From: Aquificaceae bacterium
GTDB taxonomy: Bacteria > Aquificota > Aquificia > Aquificales > Aquificaceae
Assembly (NCBI GenBank): GCA_026982025.1
Contig: JALSHX010000234.1
Location: 1-11,638, forward strand
Direction of reading: 5' to 3'
DNA length: 11,638 bases
Every line of letters begins with the position of its first letter. Positions within the stretch are counted from its first letter, which is position 1. Both the position numbers and the translations under genes were made by a program. Positions 1 to 6,934 of this stretch are shown here, piece after piece. A model generated the notes under the pieces. It had not been told where the DNA came from. It did not search any database and was given only the letters and a program-made list of their open reading frames with translations.

Positions 1-597
1 AACAGTCTCCATCACTATCTCAAGGGCGAGGTGATAAGGAAAGCCCTCCCTGACTCCTGCGAGAGCCATTGCGTCAATGAAGCTCAGCACAAAGGCAGGA
101 CCGCTCCCGGCGATTGCAGTGAAGCTGTCAAACATTCCTTCGGGAATTTCATAGAGCCTGCCGAGTGCCGAAAAGACTTCCTTAATTTTTTCTCTTTCAT
201 CATCACCCACGCCTTCGGCGTAAGAAACTGCAATCACTCCCTTTCCCACCTCGACGCCGAGGTTTGGCATCATCCTTATGACCCTCTGGTGTCCACCCGC
301 CATTTCTTTAATGCTTGCAATCTCAACGCCGGCGGCGATGCTTATGATTATCTTTTCTCCCATGTTTTCCCTTATCTCTGCAAGAACGCCGGGAATGTCC
401 TTTGGTTTTACCGCAATCATCAGGTGGTCGGACTCTTTAAGGAGAAAGTAAAGGTCCGAAGCACAGGCAACACCGTCTTCTTTCGCCGCTTTCAGGCGGT
501 CTGGATTAATGTCGTAAACCATCAGCTCACACTGATCCCTGAGAGCTCTTGCAAAGGCACTTCCCATGTTGCCGTATCCGATAATTCCGAGCTTCAT
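1..597 (-). CDS. proC: Pyrroline-5-carboxylate reductase, N-terminal 199 codons (runs off left edge)
   Basis: ProC reduces 1-pyrroline-5-carboxylate to L-proline with NAD(P)H, the last step of proline synthesis in the cytoplasm. Reading leftwards from the ATG at 597-595, the frame stays open for 199 codons to the window edge; the family is usually about 260-280 residues, so roughly the last quarter is missing. The N-terminus is a Rossmann dinucleotide-binding fold (MKLGIIGYGNMGSAFARAL, with GxGxMG). Further on come the family-typical segments VKPKDI, ISIAAGV, VIRMMPNLG and, near residue 170, the AGSGPAFV stretch of the active site and dimer region. The ribosome binding site is weak (AGAGAA just before the ATG). 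The gene diverges from the coiled-coil gene at 648 across only 50 bases. No convincing promoter is visible there. The identification is firm; the truncation is only the window boundary. Confidence 0.96.
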   Translation of the reverse strand, partial: MKLGIIGYGNMGSAFARALRDQCELMVYDINPDRLKAAKEDGVACASDLYFLLKESDHLMIAVKPKDIPGVLAEIRENMGEKIIISIAAGVEIASIKEMAGGHQRVIRMMPNLGVEVGKGVIAVSYAEGVGDDEREKIKEVFSALGRLYEIPEGMFDSFTAIAGSGPAFVLSFIDAMALAGVREGFPYHLALEIVMETV

Positions 598-647
598 TTC
601 TCTAACTATGGATTTTACTATTTTTACGGAGGGTTTATTTTAGAATA

Positions 648-1187
648 GTGGGTATGGTAAACAGAATCCCTTACCTTCTTGCCCTGTGCCTTGTGATGCT
701 TTCGGGGGTTTCTTTTTCCGTTCAGTTCGGGAGAGAAGATAGGGACAGGCTCATAAGGGTTGAGACAACGCTGAGGGTGTTTATGGATCAAATAGACAAG
801 AGGTTTGAGCAGGTAGATAAGCGATTTGAATCGCTGGACAAAAGGTTTGAACAAATAGACAAGAGGTTTGAGCAAATTGATAAGAGGTTTGAACAATTAG
901 ACAAGAGGTTTGAGCAAATAGACAAGAGGTTTGAGCAAATAAATAACGAACTTGACAGGCTTGTCACCATCATAGCTGCCGTATTCGGAGGTCAGCTTGC
1001 CCTCGTTGCCGCGGTTTTCGGATTTGCATACTGGGATAGGAGGACAATAGTTCACAAGGCAAGGGATGATACGGTTAAGTATCTTGAGGAGGAGGGTAAA
1101 GTGAGGACCATTATACAGGTTCTCAGGGATAAAGCAAAAACCGACAAAGAACTTGCGGAGATTCTCCGCTCCCACGGAATGTTATAA
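648..1187 (+). CDS. Membrane-anchored heptad-repeat coiled-coil protein of unknown function
   Basis: A 179-residue protein without a recognised enzymatic domain. Residues 5-24 form a hydrophobic signal-peptide-like segment (RIPYLLALCLVMLSGVSFS). Residues 49-97 are seven consecutive IDKRFEQ-type heptads with Phe and Ile/Val/Leu spaced 4-3, the a/d pattern of a coiled coil. Residues 105-129 are a strong transmembrane segment ending in YW, followed by DRR and a charged 50-residue tail. Positive residues right after the membrane segment suggest a cytoplasmic tail and a periplasmic coil (inference). Start choice: GTG at 648, 14 bases after GGAGGG (628-633); ATG at 654 is the alternative, and both spacings are long. 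Proteins with DKRFEQ-like repeats and a C-terminal membrane helix are common hypothetical proteins in thermophilic bacteria, and the layout superficially resembles spirochaete Bdr proteins; no homology is claimed. Its stop codon lies inside the promoter of the rpsB operon. Confidence 0.85.
   Translation: MGMVNRIPYLLALCLVMLSGVSFSVQFGREDRDRLIRVETTLRVFMDQIDKRFEQVDKRFESLDKRFEQIDKRFEQIDKRFEQLDKRFEQIDKRFEQINNELDRLVTIIAAVFGGQLALVAAVFGFAYWDRRTIVHKARDDTVKYLEEEGKVRTIIQVLRDKAKTDKELAEILRSHGML
792..938 (+). repeat. Seven tandem 21-bp units encoding the IDKRFEQ heptads
   Basis: Seven in-frame 21-bp units start at 792, 813, 834, 855, 876, 897 and 918. Units 4 and 7 are identical, unit 1 differs from them by one base, and unit 2 is the most diverged (it encodes VDKRFES). 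The array stops where the protein turns to INNELDR. Near identity of the core units points to expansion by slippage or unequal recombination, with selection keeping the heptad. Because 21 is a multiple of three, the array also keeps antisense frames open, giving spurious repetitive ORFs on the other strand. Confidence 0.95.
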
Positions 1188-1188
1188 T
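1180..1188 (+). promoter_or_regulatory. Extended -10 promoter of the rpsB operon
   Basis: TGTTATAAT is a perfect extended -10 element (TGn plus TATAAT at 1183-1188). It overlaps the TAA stop (1185-1187) of the coiled-coil gene. No good -35 box lies 16-18 bases upstream, as is common for extended -10 promoters. Transcription would start near A1195 and give a leader of about 80 nucleotides before the rpsB ATG. The motif is seen directly; its activity is inferred. Confidence 0.6.
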
Positions 1189-1202
1189 GTAAGGACTAAA
1201 AC

Positions 1203-1268
1203 GCACCTTTCCCTCTTGGGTTGGACCCTTAAGGGTCTCAGGGGAAAGGGTGGCTAAACCCAAGGAGG
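1203..1268 (+). promoter_or_regulatory. Structured rpsB leader with candidate pseudoknot over the ribosome binding site
   Basis: Three helices can be drawn together. P1 pairs CCTTTCCC (1206-1213) with GGGAAAGG (1242-1249), 8 perfect pairs. P2, nested inside, pairs GACCC (1224-1228) with GGGTC (1233-1237) around a TTAA loop, part of the 14-base palindrome GACCCTTAAGGGTC. A pseudoknot pairs CTTGGGTT (1215-1222), located between P1 and P2, with AACCCAAG (1257-1264), 8 perfect pairs. The pseudoknot's 3' arm includes the first three bases of the Shine-Dalgarno AAGGAGG (1262-1268), so its formation should hide the rpsB ribosome binding site. Autoregulation of rpsB by S2 through its leader is known in E. 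coli; I infer an analogous but structurally distinct device here. No U-tract follows P2, so it is not a simple terminator. Confidence 0.6.
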
Positions 1269-1274
1269 TTGAAG

Positions 1275-2099
1275 ATGGCTGTAATCTCAATGAAGGAGCT
1301 CCTTGAAGCGGGGGTTCACTTCGGTCACTCAAAGGCAAGGTGGAATCCCAAGATGGCACCGTACCTCTATGGTGTCAGAAACGGCATCCACATCATTGAC
1401 CTCAACAAAACCCTTGTGCTCCTTGAAGAGGCTTACAACTATGTATCAGACATGGTGGCACAGGGAGCGGATGTCCTCTTTGTGGGCACTAAAAAGCAGG
1501 CGAGGGAAATAGTAAAGGAGGAAGCTGAGAGGTGCGGTGCTTACTATGTGAATGAGAGGTGGGTGGGGGGACTTCTGACCAACTTTCAGACGGTCAAGGC
1601 GAGCCTTCAGAAGCTGGAAACCCTTGAGCAAAAAGAGGCTGACGGCGTCTTTGAGCTTCTGCCCAAAAAAGAGGTCAGGCGCCTCAGGCGTCAGATGGAA
1701 CAGCTCCGTAAACTCTACGGCGGGATAAGGGGAATAACAAAGCCGCCCGACCTGATCTGGGTTGTTGATACCGTAAGGGAATCAATAGCGGTCAGGGAAG
1801 CGAAGAAGCTGGGTATTCCGGTCGTTGCAATAGCGGATTCCAACTGTGATCCGGACTTGATAGACTTTCCGGTTCCGGGAAACGACGATGCCATTAAATC
1901 AATAAAGCTCCTGACCTCCAAGATCGCTGATGCGGTCAGTGAGGGAATAACAAGGCGTGAGAGTGCAGAGGAGGCAGTTCCCAAGCGCGAGCGCAAGGTG
2001 ATAACCGTTGAGGAGCACGAGAAGGAGCTCTTTGAGAAGGCTATGGAGATGTCGGAAAAGTATGAGGAAATAGATAAGGATACGGTGGATTACGAATGA
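1275..2099 (+). CDS. rpsB: 30S ribosomal protein S2
   Basis: S2 sits between head and body of the small ribosomal subunit and is needed for S1 binding and for start-site selection. The 274-residue product matches the family throughout: [13 protein letters not shown] near the N-terminus, [27 protein letters not shown], the [13 protein letters not shown] segment, DLIWVVDTV, and the signature [24 protein letters not shown] split over residues about 180-205. The C-terminal 40 residues are charged, as in thermophile orthologues. ATG 1275 is chosen because AAGGAGG ends 6 bases upstream; the in-frame TTG at 1269 directly abuts that ribosome binding site and is unlikely. It is the first gene of a long rightward operon, preceded by the structured leader, and its stop codon overlaps the ATG of a micro-ORF (ATGA, 2096-2099). 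Confidence 0.98.
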   Translation: MAVISMKELLEAGVHFGHSKARWNPKMAPYLYGVRNGIHIIDLNKTLVLLEEAYNYVSDMVAQGADVLFVGTKKQAREIVKEEAERCGAYYVNERWVGGLLTNFQTVKASLQKLETLEQKEADGVFELLPKKEVRRLRRQMEQLRKLYGGIRGITKPPDLIWVVDTVRESIAVREAKKLGIPVVAIADSNCDPDLIDFPVPGNDDAIKSIKLLTSKIADAVSEGITRRESAEEAVPKRERKVITVEEHEKELFEKAMEMSEKYEEIDKDTVDYE

Positions 2100-2212
2100 C
2101 TTTGATGGCGTGGCTTTCCCTTGTATGTCTGGGTGTGTGTGCTGTGGGAGGCAGCTATGTGCTTATGAAAATGAAGAAGGCGGAGGTAGGAAATGTCGGT
2201 AAGTATGGCTGA
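2096..2212 (+). CDS. Candidate 38-residue single-span membrane micro-protein between rpsB and tsf
   Basis: The 93-base gap between rpsB and tsf is covered by a short open frame. Its ATG (2096-2098) overlaps the rpsB TGA (2097-2099) in the ATGA arrangement used by the other coupled genes of this operon, and it ends at TGA 2210-2212, 20 bases inside tsf. The product begins [20 protein letters not shown], continues through YVLMKMKK, and has one hydrophobic span of about 20 residues followed by a basic tail, predicting an inner-membrane peptide with its C-terminus in the cytoplasm. A second possible start is ATG 2105. No independent Shine-Dalgarno is evident, so translation would depend on coupling to rpsB. 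I do not recognise a family. It could be a chance frame: the gap is short and there is no conservation evidence here. Confidence 0.45.
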   Translation: MTLMAWLSLVCLGVCAVGGSYVLMKMKKAEVGNVGKYG

Positions 2213-3050
2213 TGTAAAGAAGCTCAGGGAAATGACCGGTGCGGGAATGCTTGATTGCAAGAACGCCCTCGTTGAGGCTGGCGGAGACATGGAGAAGGCT
2301 AAAGAGATTCTCCGCGTCAAGGGTCTTGCAAAGGCGGAGAAAAAGGCGGGAAGGGAAACTAAAGAGGGTCTGATCAGGTCCCTTGTAAGCGAGGACAGGA
2401 AGAAGGGTGTGATGATAGAGATAAACTGTGAAACGGACTTTGTGGCAAGAAACGAGGAGTTTCAGAAGCTCGCCGATTCCATTCTCTCTTCATTACTTGA
2501 GAATCCTCAAAACGCTAACAGAGCGGGAGAGGGAGAGGAAATTTATTCTCAGACCATAGATAGTAAGAGTGTTGAGGAGGTCATAAAGGAAGCAATAGCA
2601 AGGATAGGCGAAAACATACGGCTCAGCCGTTTTGTCAGGTACGACGCACAGGGATACATCCACTCATACATTCACGGAGGAGGCAGGATAGGAGTTCTCC
2701 TTGAGTTCAAAGCTCCTTCCACAGACGAAAAGGTTTTGAGGGTGGTTCAGGATGTTGCCATGCAGATCGCTGCGATGAGACCCGAGTATGTAAGCGTTGA
2801 CACCATTCCCGAGGAGGACCTTGAGAGGGAAAAGAGGATCCTGATGGAGCAGGCAAAGCAGGAAGGAAAACCTGAGCACATCCTTGAAAAGATAGTTCAG
2901 GGCAAGCTCAGGAAGTTTTATCAGGAGAAAGTCCTGCTTGAGCAGGCATTTATCAGGGACGACAAAAAGACGGTGGGCAAGATGATAGATGAATCGGGAA
3001 CGGGAGTTGAGATAGTCAGATTTGAGCGGTATGAACTCGGTGGTCTGTGA
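2193..3050 (+). CDS. tsf: Elongation factor Ts
   Basis: EF-Ts is the guanine-nucleotide exchange factor that regenerates EF-Tu-GTP in the cytoplasm. The 285-residue protein has the full-length layout: an N-terminal UBA-like domain ([20 protein letters not shown], residues 5-24, then [12 protein letters not shown]), the [10 protein letters not shown] core motif at residues 81-90 that contacts the EF-Tu nucleotide site, and a duplicated C-terminal dimerisation region with [13 protein letters not shown] and [14 protein letters not shown]. Start choice: ATG 2193 lies 6 bases after GGAGG (2182-2186); the second in-frame ATG (2205) matches the commonest family N-terminus but lacks good spacing. rpsB-tsf-pyrH-frr is a classic conserved bacterial gene order. 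The start lies within the 3' end of the micro-ORF, and the stop overlaps pyrH. Confidence 0.98.
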   Translation: MSVSMADVKKLREMTGAGMLDCKNALVEAGGDMEKAKEILRVKGLAKAEKKAGRETKEGLIRSLVSEDRKKGVMIEINCETDFVARNEEFQKLADSILSSLLENPQNANRAGEGEEIYSQTIDSKSVEEVIKEAIARIGENIRLSRFVRYDAQGYIHSYIHGGGRIGVLLEFKAPSTDEKVLRVVQDVAMQIAAMRPEYVSVDTIPEEDLEREKRILMEQAKQEGKPEHILEKIVQGKLRKFYQEKVLLEQAFIRDDKKTVGKMIDESGTGVEIVRFERYELGGL

Positions 3051-3775
3051 TGGAGGGAAGGGATCCAGCCTACAGAAGAATCCTATTGAAGCTTTCGGGT
3101 GAGGCTTTCGCCGGCGGTCAGGGGTACGGGATAGACCCTTCTTTTCTTGAGTACATATCCCTTGAAATCAAAGAGGTTCACCAGCTCGGGGTTGAGGTTG
3201 CAATAGTCATAGGAGGGGGAAACATATTCAGGGGGTTTGAGGGTGAGAACATAGGTATAGACAGAACCACCTCCGATTACATGGGAATGCTTGCCACCGT
3301 TATAAACGCCCTTGCCCTTCAGTCCGCCCTTGAAAGGATAGCAAAGATTCCCACGAGGGTTTTATCAGCCATTGAAATGAGGCAGGTTGCGGAGCCCTAC
3401 ATCAGGAGGAGGGCAGTCAGACACCTTGAGAAGGGGAGGATAGTGATTTTCGCTGGAGGAACGGGAAATCCTTACTTCTCAACCGATACCGCTGCATCCC
3501 TGAGAGCCGCTGAGATTTCCGCCGATGTTTTGCTGAAAGCCACCAAGGTTGGAGGAGTGTACGATAGGGACCCGGAGAAGCACTCGGATGCTGTCCTTAT
3601 CAAAGAGATCAGCTACCTTGAGGTTATAAACAGGGGAATAAGGGTAATGGACCACACCGCCCTGACCATGTGCAGGGAGAACGAGATCCCGATAATAGTT
3701 TTTAATATTAAAGAGAAGGGAAACTTAAAGTCTGTGGTGACGGGTCAGGAGATAGGGTCTCTTGTAAGGGGGTAG
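3050..3775 (+). CDS. pyrH: UMP kinase
   Basis: PyrH phosphorylates UMP to UDP with ATP, feeding all pyrimidine nucleotide synthesis; the bacterial enzyme is a hexamer of the amino-acid-kinase fold, unrelated to eukaryotic UMP/CMP kinases. The 241-residue product has LLKLSGEAF (about residues 12-20), the glycine-rich IGGGNIFRG (54-62), [19 protein letters not shown] (71-89), which forms part of the UMP site, [16 protein letters not shown], and the ATP-site stretch [16 protein letters not shown] 3050 is preferred because it overlaps the tsf TGA as TGATG; an in-frame GTG at 3047 could add one residue. No separate strong ribosome binding site is visible, which fits coupling to tsf. Confidence 0.97.
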   Translation: MEGRDPAYRRILLKLSGEAFAGGQGYGIDPSFLEYISLEIKEVHQLGVEVAIVIGGGNIFRGFEGENIGIDRTTSDYMGMLATVINALALQSALERIAKIPTRVLSAIEMRQVAEPYIRRRAVRHLEKGRIVIFAGGTGNPYFSTDTAASLRAAEISADVLLKATKVGGVYDRDPEKHSDAVLIKEISYLEVINRGIRVMDHTALTMCRENEIPIIVFNIKEKGNLKSVVTGQEIGSLVRG

Positions 3776-3781
3776 CCCGAA

Positions 3782-4336
3782 ATGGTTCAGGAGATTGAGG
3801 AGATAATAAAGGAAACGGAAAAGGATATGAAAAAGGCGGTTAATCACTTTAAGGGTGAAATTGCAGGAATAAGAACGGGCAGGGCATCAAGCGCCCTCGT
3901 TGAGGACCTGAAGGTTGAGTATTACGGTTCAAAGGTTCCTTTAAAACAGCTCGGGACGATCTCCGTTCCCGAACACAACCAGATCTCCATTCAGGTATGG
4001 GATCAGAATGCCATTCCCTCAATTGAAAAGGCTATTCAGGAAGAGCTTGGGCTCAATCCCAACACGCAGGGAAATGTTATAAGGCTTACCCTCCCTCCGC
4101 TTACGGAAGAAAGGAGAAGAGAACTTGCCAGAATGCTTCACAAGCTTGCGGAGGAGGCGCGGGTTGCGGTAAGGAACATAAGGAGAGACGCAAAGGAAAT
4201 GATTGAGGAGCTGGAGGGAATCTCCGAGGATGAAAAAAAGCGCGGTCTTGACTCCCTTCAGAAGGTCACCGACAGGTATATCTCGGAGATCAACTCCCTC
4301 CTTGAAAACAAGGAAAAGGAGATCATGACGGTATGA
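3782..4336 (+). CDS. frr: Ribosome recycling factor
   Basis: RRF works with EF-G to split post-termination ribosomes. The product is 184 residues, the normal family length. Visible hallmarks are the IRTGRASSALVEDLKVEYYG segment (residues 30-49), PLKQLGTISVPE, IQEELGLNPNTQGNVIRLTL split across domain II and the return helix, PPLTEERRRELA, and the conserved helix with VAVRNIRRDAKE. The ATG at 3782 follows AAGGGGG (3766-3772) by 9 bases, the clearest independent ribosome binding site inside the operon, and is 6 bases after the pyrH stop. Its own stop overlaps the next start as ATGA (4333-4336). Confidence 0.98.
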   Translation: MVQEIEEIIKETEKDMKKAVNHFKGEIAGIRTGRASSALVEDLKVEYYGSKVPLKQLGTISVPEHNQISIQVWDQNAIPSIEKAIQEELGLNPNTQGNVIRLTLPPLTEERRRELARMLHKLAEEARVAVRNIRRDAKEMIEELEGISEDEKKRGLDSLQKVTDRYISEINSLLENKEKEIMTV

Positions 4337-4851
4337 TCTGGAGTAGGCACATTCTCACCGCTGTCTTGATAGCCCTTGCAATTTCCGGGCTCGTGGGAGG
4401 TTTTACCTACTACGGGAATTATAAGGAGGAAAAGCTTGACGAGCTTGCAGGCTTGGTTTACCTCTACGAGAAGGGTAAGGTAAAAAAGGAAGAGGTTCTT
4501 CAAAAGGTCAGGGGAACTCCTCTTGAGGCTTATGTGATTCTATCAGGGGGAGAATTCCATCCGAAGGTCATTGACCTCGTTGAGGATGAGGATTTCAGAA
4601 AACTCTTAATAGAGAGGTGGGCATTTGAGCTTTTCAGGGAAGGTAAAAAGGAAGAAGCACTCAGGGAGCTTTCCAAGATAACCAAGGACGATTTTAACTA
4701 CCCTTCAGCCCTCCTTTTGAAAGGTTTTATTTATCAATCAATGGGTCAAACGGAGAAGGCTCTGGGTATTTTCGGTGAAATTACGGCAAAGTTTTCGGGA
4801 ACATACTTTGCAAATGTAGCTCAGGCAATGATCTATCAGCTCAAAAAGTAA
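4333..4851 (+). CDS. YfgM-like membrane-anchored TPR protein
   Basis: A 172-residue protein with one N-terminal membrane span (residues about 8-28, ILTAVLIALAISGLVGGF), then a charged helical body. The C-terminal half carries tetratricopeptide-like helices: ALRELSKIT, then PSALLLKGFIYQSMGQTEKA followed by LGIFGEITAKF, the A/G/Y spacing of TPRs. This layout, a short cytoplasmic N-terminus, one span and a periplasmic TPR domain, is that of the YfgM/TPR_21 family, which in E. coli is associated with SecYEG and periplasmic chaperones. Family assignment is inference from architecture; sequence alone does not fix it. It starts at an ATGA overlap with frr and ends at a TAATG overlap with surE, so it is translated as part of the operon. 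Confidence 0.7.
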   Translation: MIWSRHILTAVLIALAISGLVGGFTYYGNYKEEKLDELAGLVYLYEKGKVKKEEVLQKVRGTPLEAYVILSGGEFHPKVIDLVEDEDFRKLLIERWAFELFREGKKEEALRELSKITKDDFNYPSALLLKGFIYQSMGQTEKALGIFGEITAKFSGTYFANVAQAMIYQLKK

Positions 4852-5600
4852 TGGCAACAATCCTTATCACAAACGACGACGGATACTTTTCAGAGGGCAT
4901 CAGGGTCCTGAGAGAAGTGCTGAAGCCTCTGGGGAGGGTTGTCGCGGTTGCACCCGACAGGAATTTGAGCGGTGTGGGACACTCCCTCACCTTCACTGAC
5001 CCTCTCCGCATGAGAAAGGTGGAGGATGATTTTTACACGGTAATCGGCGGTACGCCGGCTGACTGCATACATCTGGGATGCTTTGTTGTCCTTGAAGGAA
5101 ACATGCCGGATCTGGTATGTGCGGGAATTAACGAAGGACCCAACCTCGGGGAGGACATAACTTACTCGGGAACGGTTTCGGGTGCTATGGAGGGTAGAAT
5201 ATTGGGGATTCCATCCATAGCCTTTTCCGTATTTGGAAGGGAGGAAATTCTCTTCAGGGAGATAGCTCCATTCTGCAGGGAAATAGCACAAAAGGTTCTT
5301 GAAAAGGGTATGCCACAGGATACCTACCTCAATGTTAACATTCCGAACCTCACATCAAATGAGATAAGGGGAGTTAAGATCACGAGTCAGGGAAAGAGGG
5401 AATACAGGGAAAAGGTCTTCAGGTATGTTTCTCCCACCGGTGAACAGCTTTACTGGATTTCCGCTGAGGAGTTCGGATGGAGCCCGAGGGAGGGAACAGA
5501 TTATTGGGCTGTGATGAACGGATACATTTCCGTCACTCCCCTCCATCTGGACCTTACCAACTACAGAGCGGTACGGGAAATGGGATACCTTGAAAGATGA
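4851..5600 (+). CDS. surE: 5'/3'-nucleotidase SurE
   Basis: SurE is a divalent-metal nucleotidase that removes phosphate from nucleoside monophosphates and is linked to stress survival. The 249-residue protein begins MATILITNDDG, giving metal ligands Asp9 and Asp10; Ser40 (RNLSGVGHSLTF) and Asn94 (CAGINEGPNLG) complete the expected metal site. The family signature DITYSGTVSGAMEG follows at residues 102-115, and the C-terminal half has the dimer-forming TDYWAVMNGYISVTPLHLDLT segment. Length is normal. The start is set by the TAATG overlap with the preceding gene's stop; no strong Shine-Dalgarno is present. The stop overlaps the murF ATG as ATGA. In many proteobacteria surE lies beside pcm and rpoS; neither is present here. 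Confidence 0.97.
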   Translation: MATILITNDDGYFSEGIRVLREVLKPLGRVVAVAPDRNLSGVGHSLTFTDPLRMRKVEDDFYTVIGGTPADCIHLGCFVVLEGNMPDLVCAGINEGPNLGEDITYSGTVSGAMEGRILGIPSIAFSVFGREEILFREIAPFCREIAQKVLEKGMPQDTYLNVNIPNLTSNEIRGVKITSQGKREYREKVFRYVSPTGEQLYWISAEEFGWSPREGTDYWAVMNGYISVTPLHLDLTNYRAVREMGYLER

Positions 5601-6934
5601 AAGCATCCCGAATTGCCGAGGTTGTGGGAGGAGTTTTTAAAGGGAATCCTGATGCGGTTCCCGAACGGGTGGTCACCGACAGCAGGAAAGTCAGCGCCGG
5701 CGACCTCTTCGTTGCTATAAAAGGGAAAAGATTTGATGGAAACGACTTTGTTGGGGATGCTTTCAAAAGGGGAGCCATCGGTGTTTTAACCCAGAGGAAC
5801 CTTGAACCACCGCCGGGTAAGTTCCTCGTGGTTGTTGAGGATACTGTCAAGTCGCTGGGCAAAGCGGCGGAGTATAAGAGGAAACTTCACAGGTCAACCT
5901 TCACTGGAGTTGCGGGTTCAGCAGGGAAAACCACCACCAAGGAACTGGTCTATCACCTCCTCTCCTATGTAGGAACTGCTTACAAGAGTGAGGGAAACCT
6001 CAACACAGAGATCGGTTTGCCCGTTTCCCTCCTGAACATGAAGGGCGACCCTGACTACGGAGTCTTTGAGATAGGGGCTACGCGTCTGGGAGATGTTTCA
6101 TACCTTACTTCAATACTGAAACCGCAGATAAGGGTTATAACAGCTCTCGGGGAGGAGCACCTTGAGAGTTTCGGCACCTTTGAAAATGTGGTAAAGGGAA
6201 ACGGTGAGATCCTCGAAAACATGGAAGACCATCATGTTGCGGTGATTCCCAGAAATGCTGAGAGGTTTTACTCCGTTAAAAAGGGTAAGGTCATCACCTT
6301 CGGGGAGGGAACGGATATTTTCGCCGAAAGGATACACCTCGGGCTTGGGGGAACATCCTTTGTTTTTAAGGGTGAGAAATTTAGTGTTCCCGTCCTCGGA
6401 AGAGGCATTGTTGAGTCCTGCCTTTGCGCCTTCGGCGTCCTTAAAGCTCTCGGATACGACCCTCGGGAGTTTAAAGAATGGCTTGAAAAGTTTGAAGGTG
6501 TTGATGGTAGAATGAGATTAATAGATTTTGAATATTTTTATGTTATTGATGACACTTACAACGCAAATCCCCTATCAATCAGAAATGCTGTTGAAACCCT
6601 TTCTGCTCTACCATCGCAGGGTAAAAAGGTTGCAGTTCTCGGAGATATGCTTGAGCTGGGTGAAAACAGCCCATCTCTTCATTCAGAAATTGGGAAATTT
6701 ACCACTCAATTTAACATTGACTATGTTTTATTCTATGGTAGAGAGATGAAGCACGCCTACAAAGAACGCCTTAAACTCGGTGGAAAATCTTTTTACAGCA
6801 GCGAAAGGGAAGAGGTGGGAGCGGAAATGTTGAAATGGGCAAAGGATAAAAATATAATTCTCATTAAGGGCTCAAGGGGGATGCAGATGGAATACTTCCT
6901 CTCCCTTCTTAAGGAGAAAAAAGCGGATGGATAA
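5597..6934 (+). CDS. murF: UDP-N-acetylmuramoyl-tripeptide--D-alanyl-D-alanine ligase
   Basis: MurF adds D-Ala-D-Ala to UDP-MurNAc-tripeptide using ATP, the last cytoplasmic step before lipid I formation. The 445-residue protein shows the three Mur-ligase domains. The N-terminal substrate domain has VTDSRKVSAGDLFVAIKG (residues 26-43). The central ATPase has the P-loop GVAGSAGKTTTKEL (104-117), NLNTEIGLP (134-142), FEIGATRLGDVSYL and EEHLESFGT. The C-terminal domain carries GVDGRM, DDTYNANPLSI, VLGDMLELGE and a final KGSRGMQME. It overlaps surE by ATGA and the PilZ gene by 8 bases. From about 6481 to 6900 the DNA is clearly more AT-rich than the rest of the gene (about 39% G+C by hand count, against 57% for 6001-6060), coinciding with the C-terminal domain; the reading frame is intact. 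Confidence 0.97.
   Translation: MKASRIAEVVGGVFKGNPDAVPERVVTDSRKVSAGDLFVAIKGKRFDGNDFVGDAFKRGAIGVLTQRNLEPPPGKFLVVVEDTVKSLGKAAEYKRKLHRSTFTGVAGSAGKTTTKELVYHLLSYVGTAYKSEGNLNTEIGLPVSLLNMKGDPDYGVFEIGATRLGDVSYLTSILKPQIRVITALGEEHLESFGTFENVVKGNGEILENMEDHHVAVIPRNAERFYSVKKGKVITFGEGTDIFAERIHLGLGGTSFVFKGEKFSVPVLGRGIVESCLCAFGVLKALGYDPREFKEWLEKFEGVDGRMRLIDFEYFYVIDDTYNANPLSIRNAVETLSALPSQGKKVAVLGDMLELGENSPSLHSEIGKFTTQFNIDYVLFYGREMKHAYKERLKLGGKSFYSSEREEVGAEMLKWAKDKNIILIKGSRGMQMEYFLSLLKEKKADG

Noticed and set aside
31..648. 205-codon plus-strand open frame across the left edge
   Set aside because: It lies antisense to an unmistakable ProC frame and its translation has no recognisable domain.
624..973. Repetitive antisense frames (FKPLVYL-like and CSNLLSI-like repeats) opposite the coiled-coil gene
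   Set aside because: They are by-products of the 21-bp tandem array, whose length is a multiple of three and so keeps other frames open. They have no ribosome binding site and the sense frame has clear signal, coil and membrane elements.
1224..1237. GACCCTTAAGGGTC as a stand-alone operator or terminator
   Set aside because: No T-run follows, so it is not a terminator. Its nesting within two longer helices fits an RNA leader better than a DNA operator.
4890..5291. 133-codon antisense frame in surE
   Set aside because: It is a shadow of the conserved SurE frame, with no start signal and no recognisable protein features.
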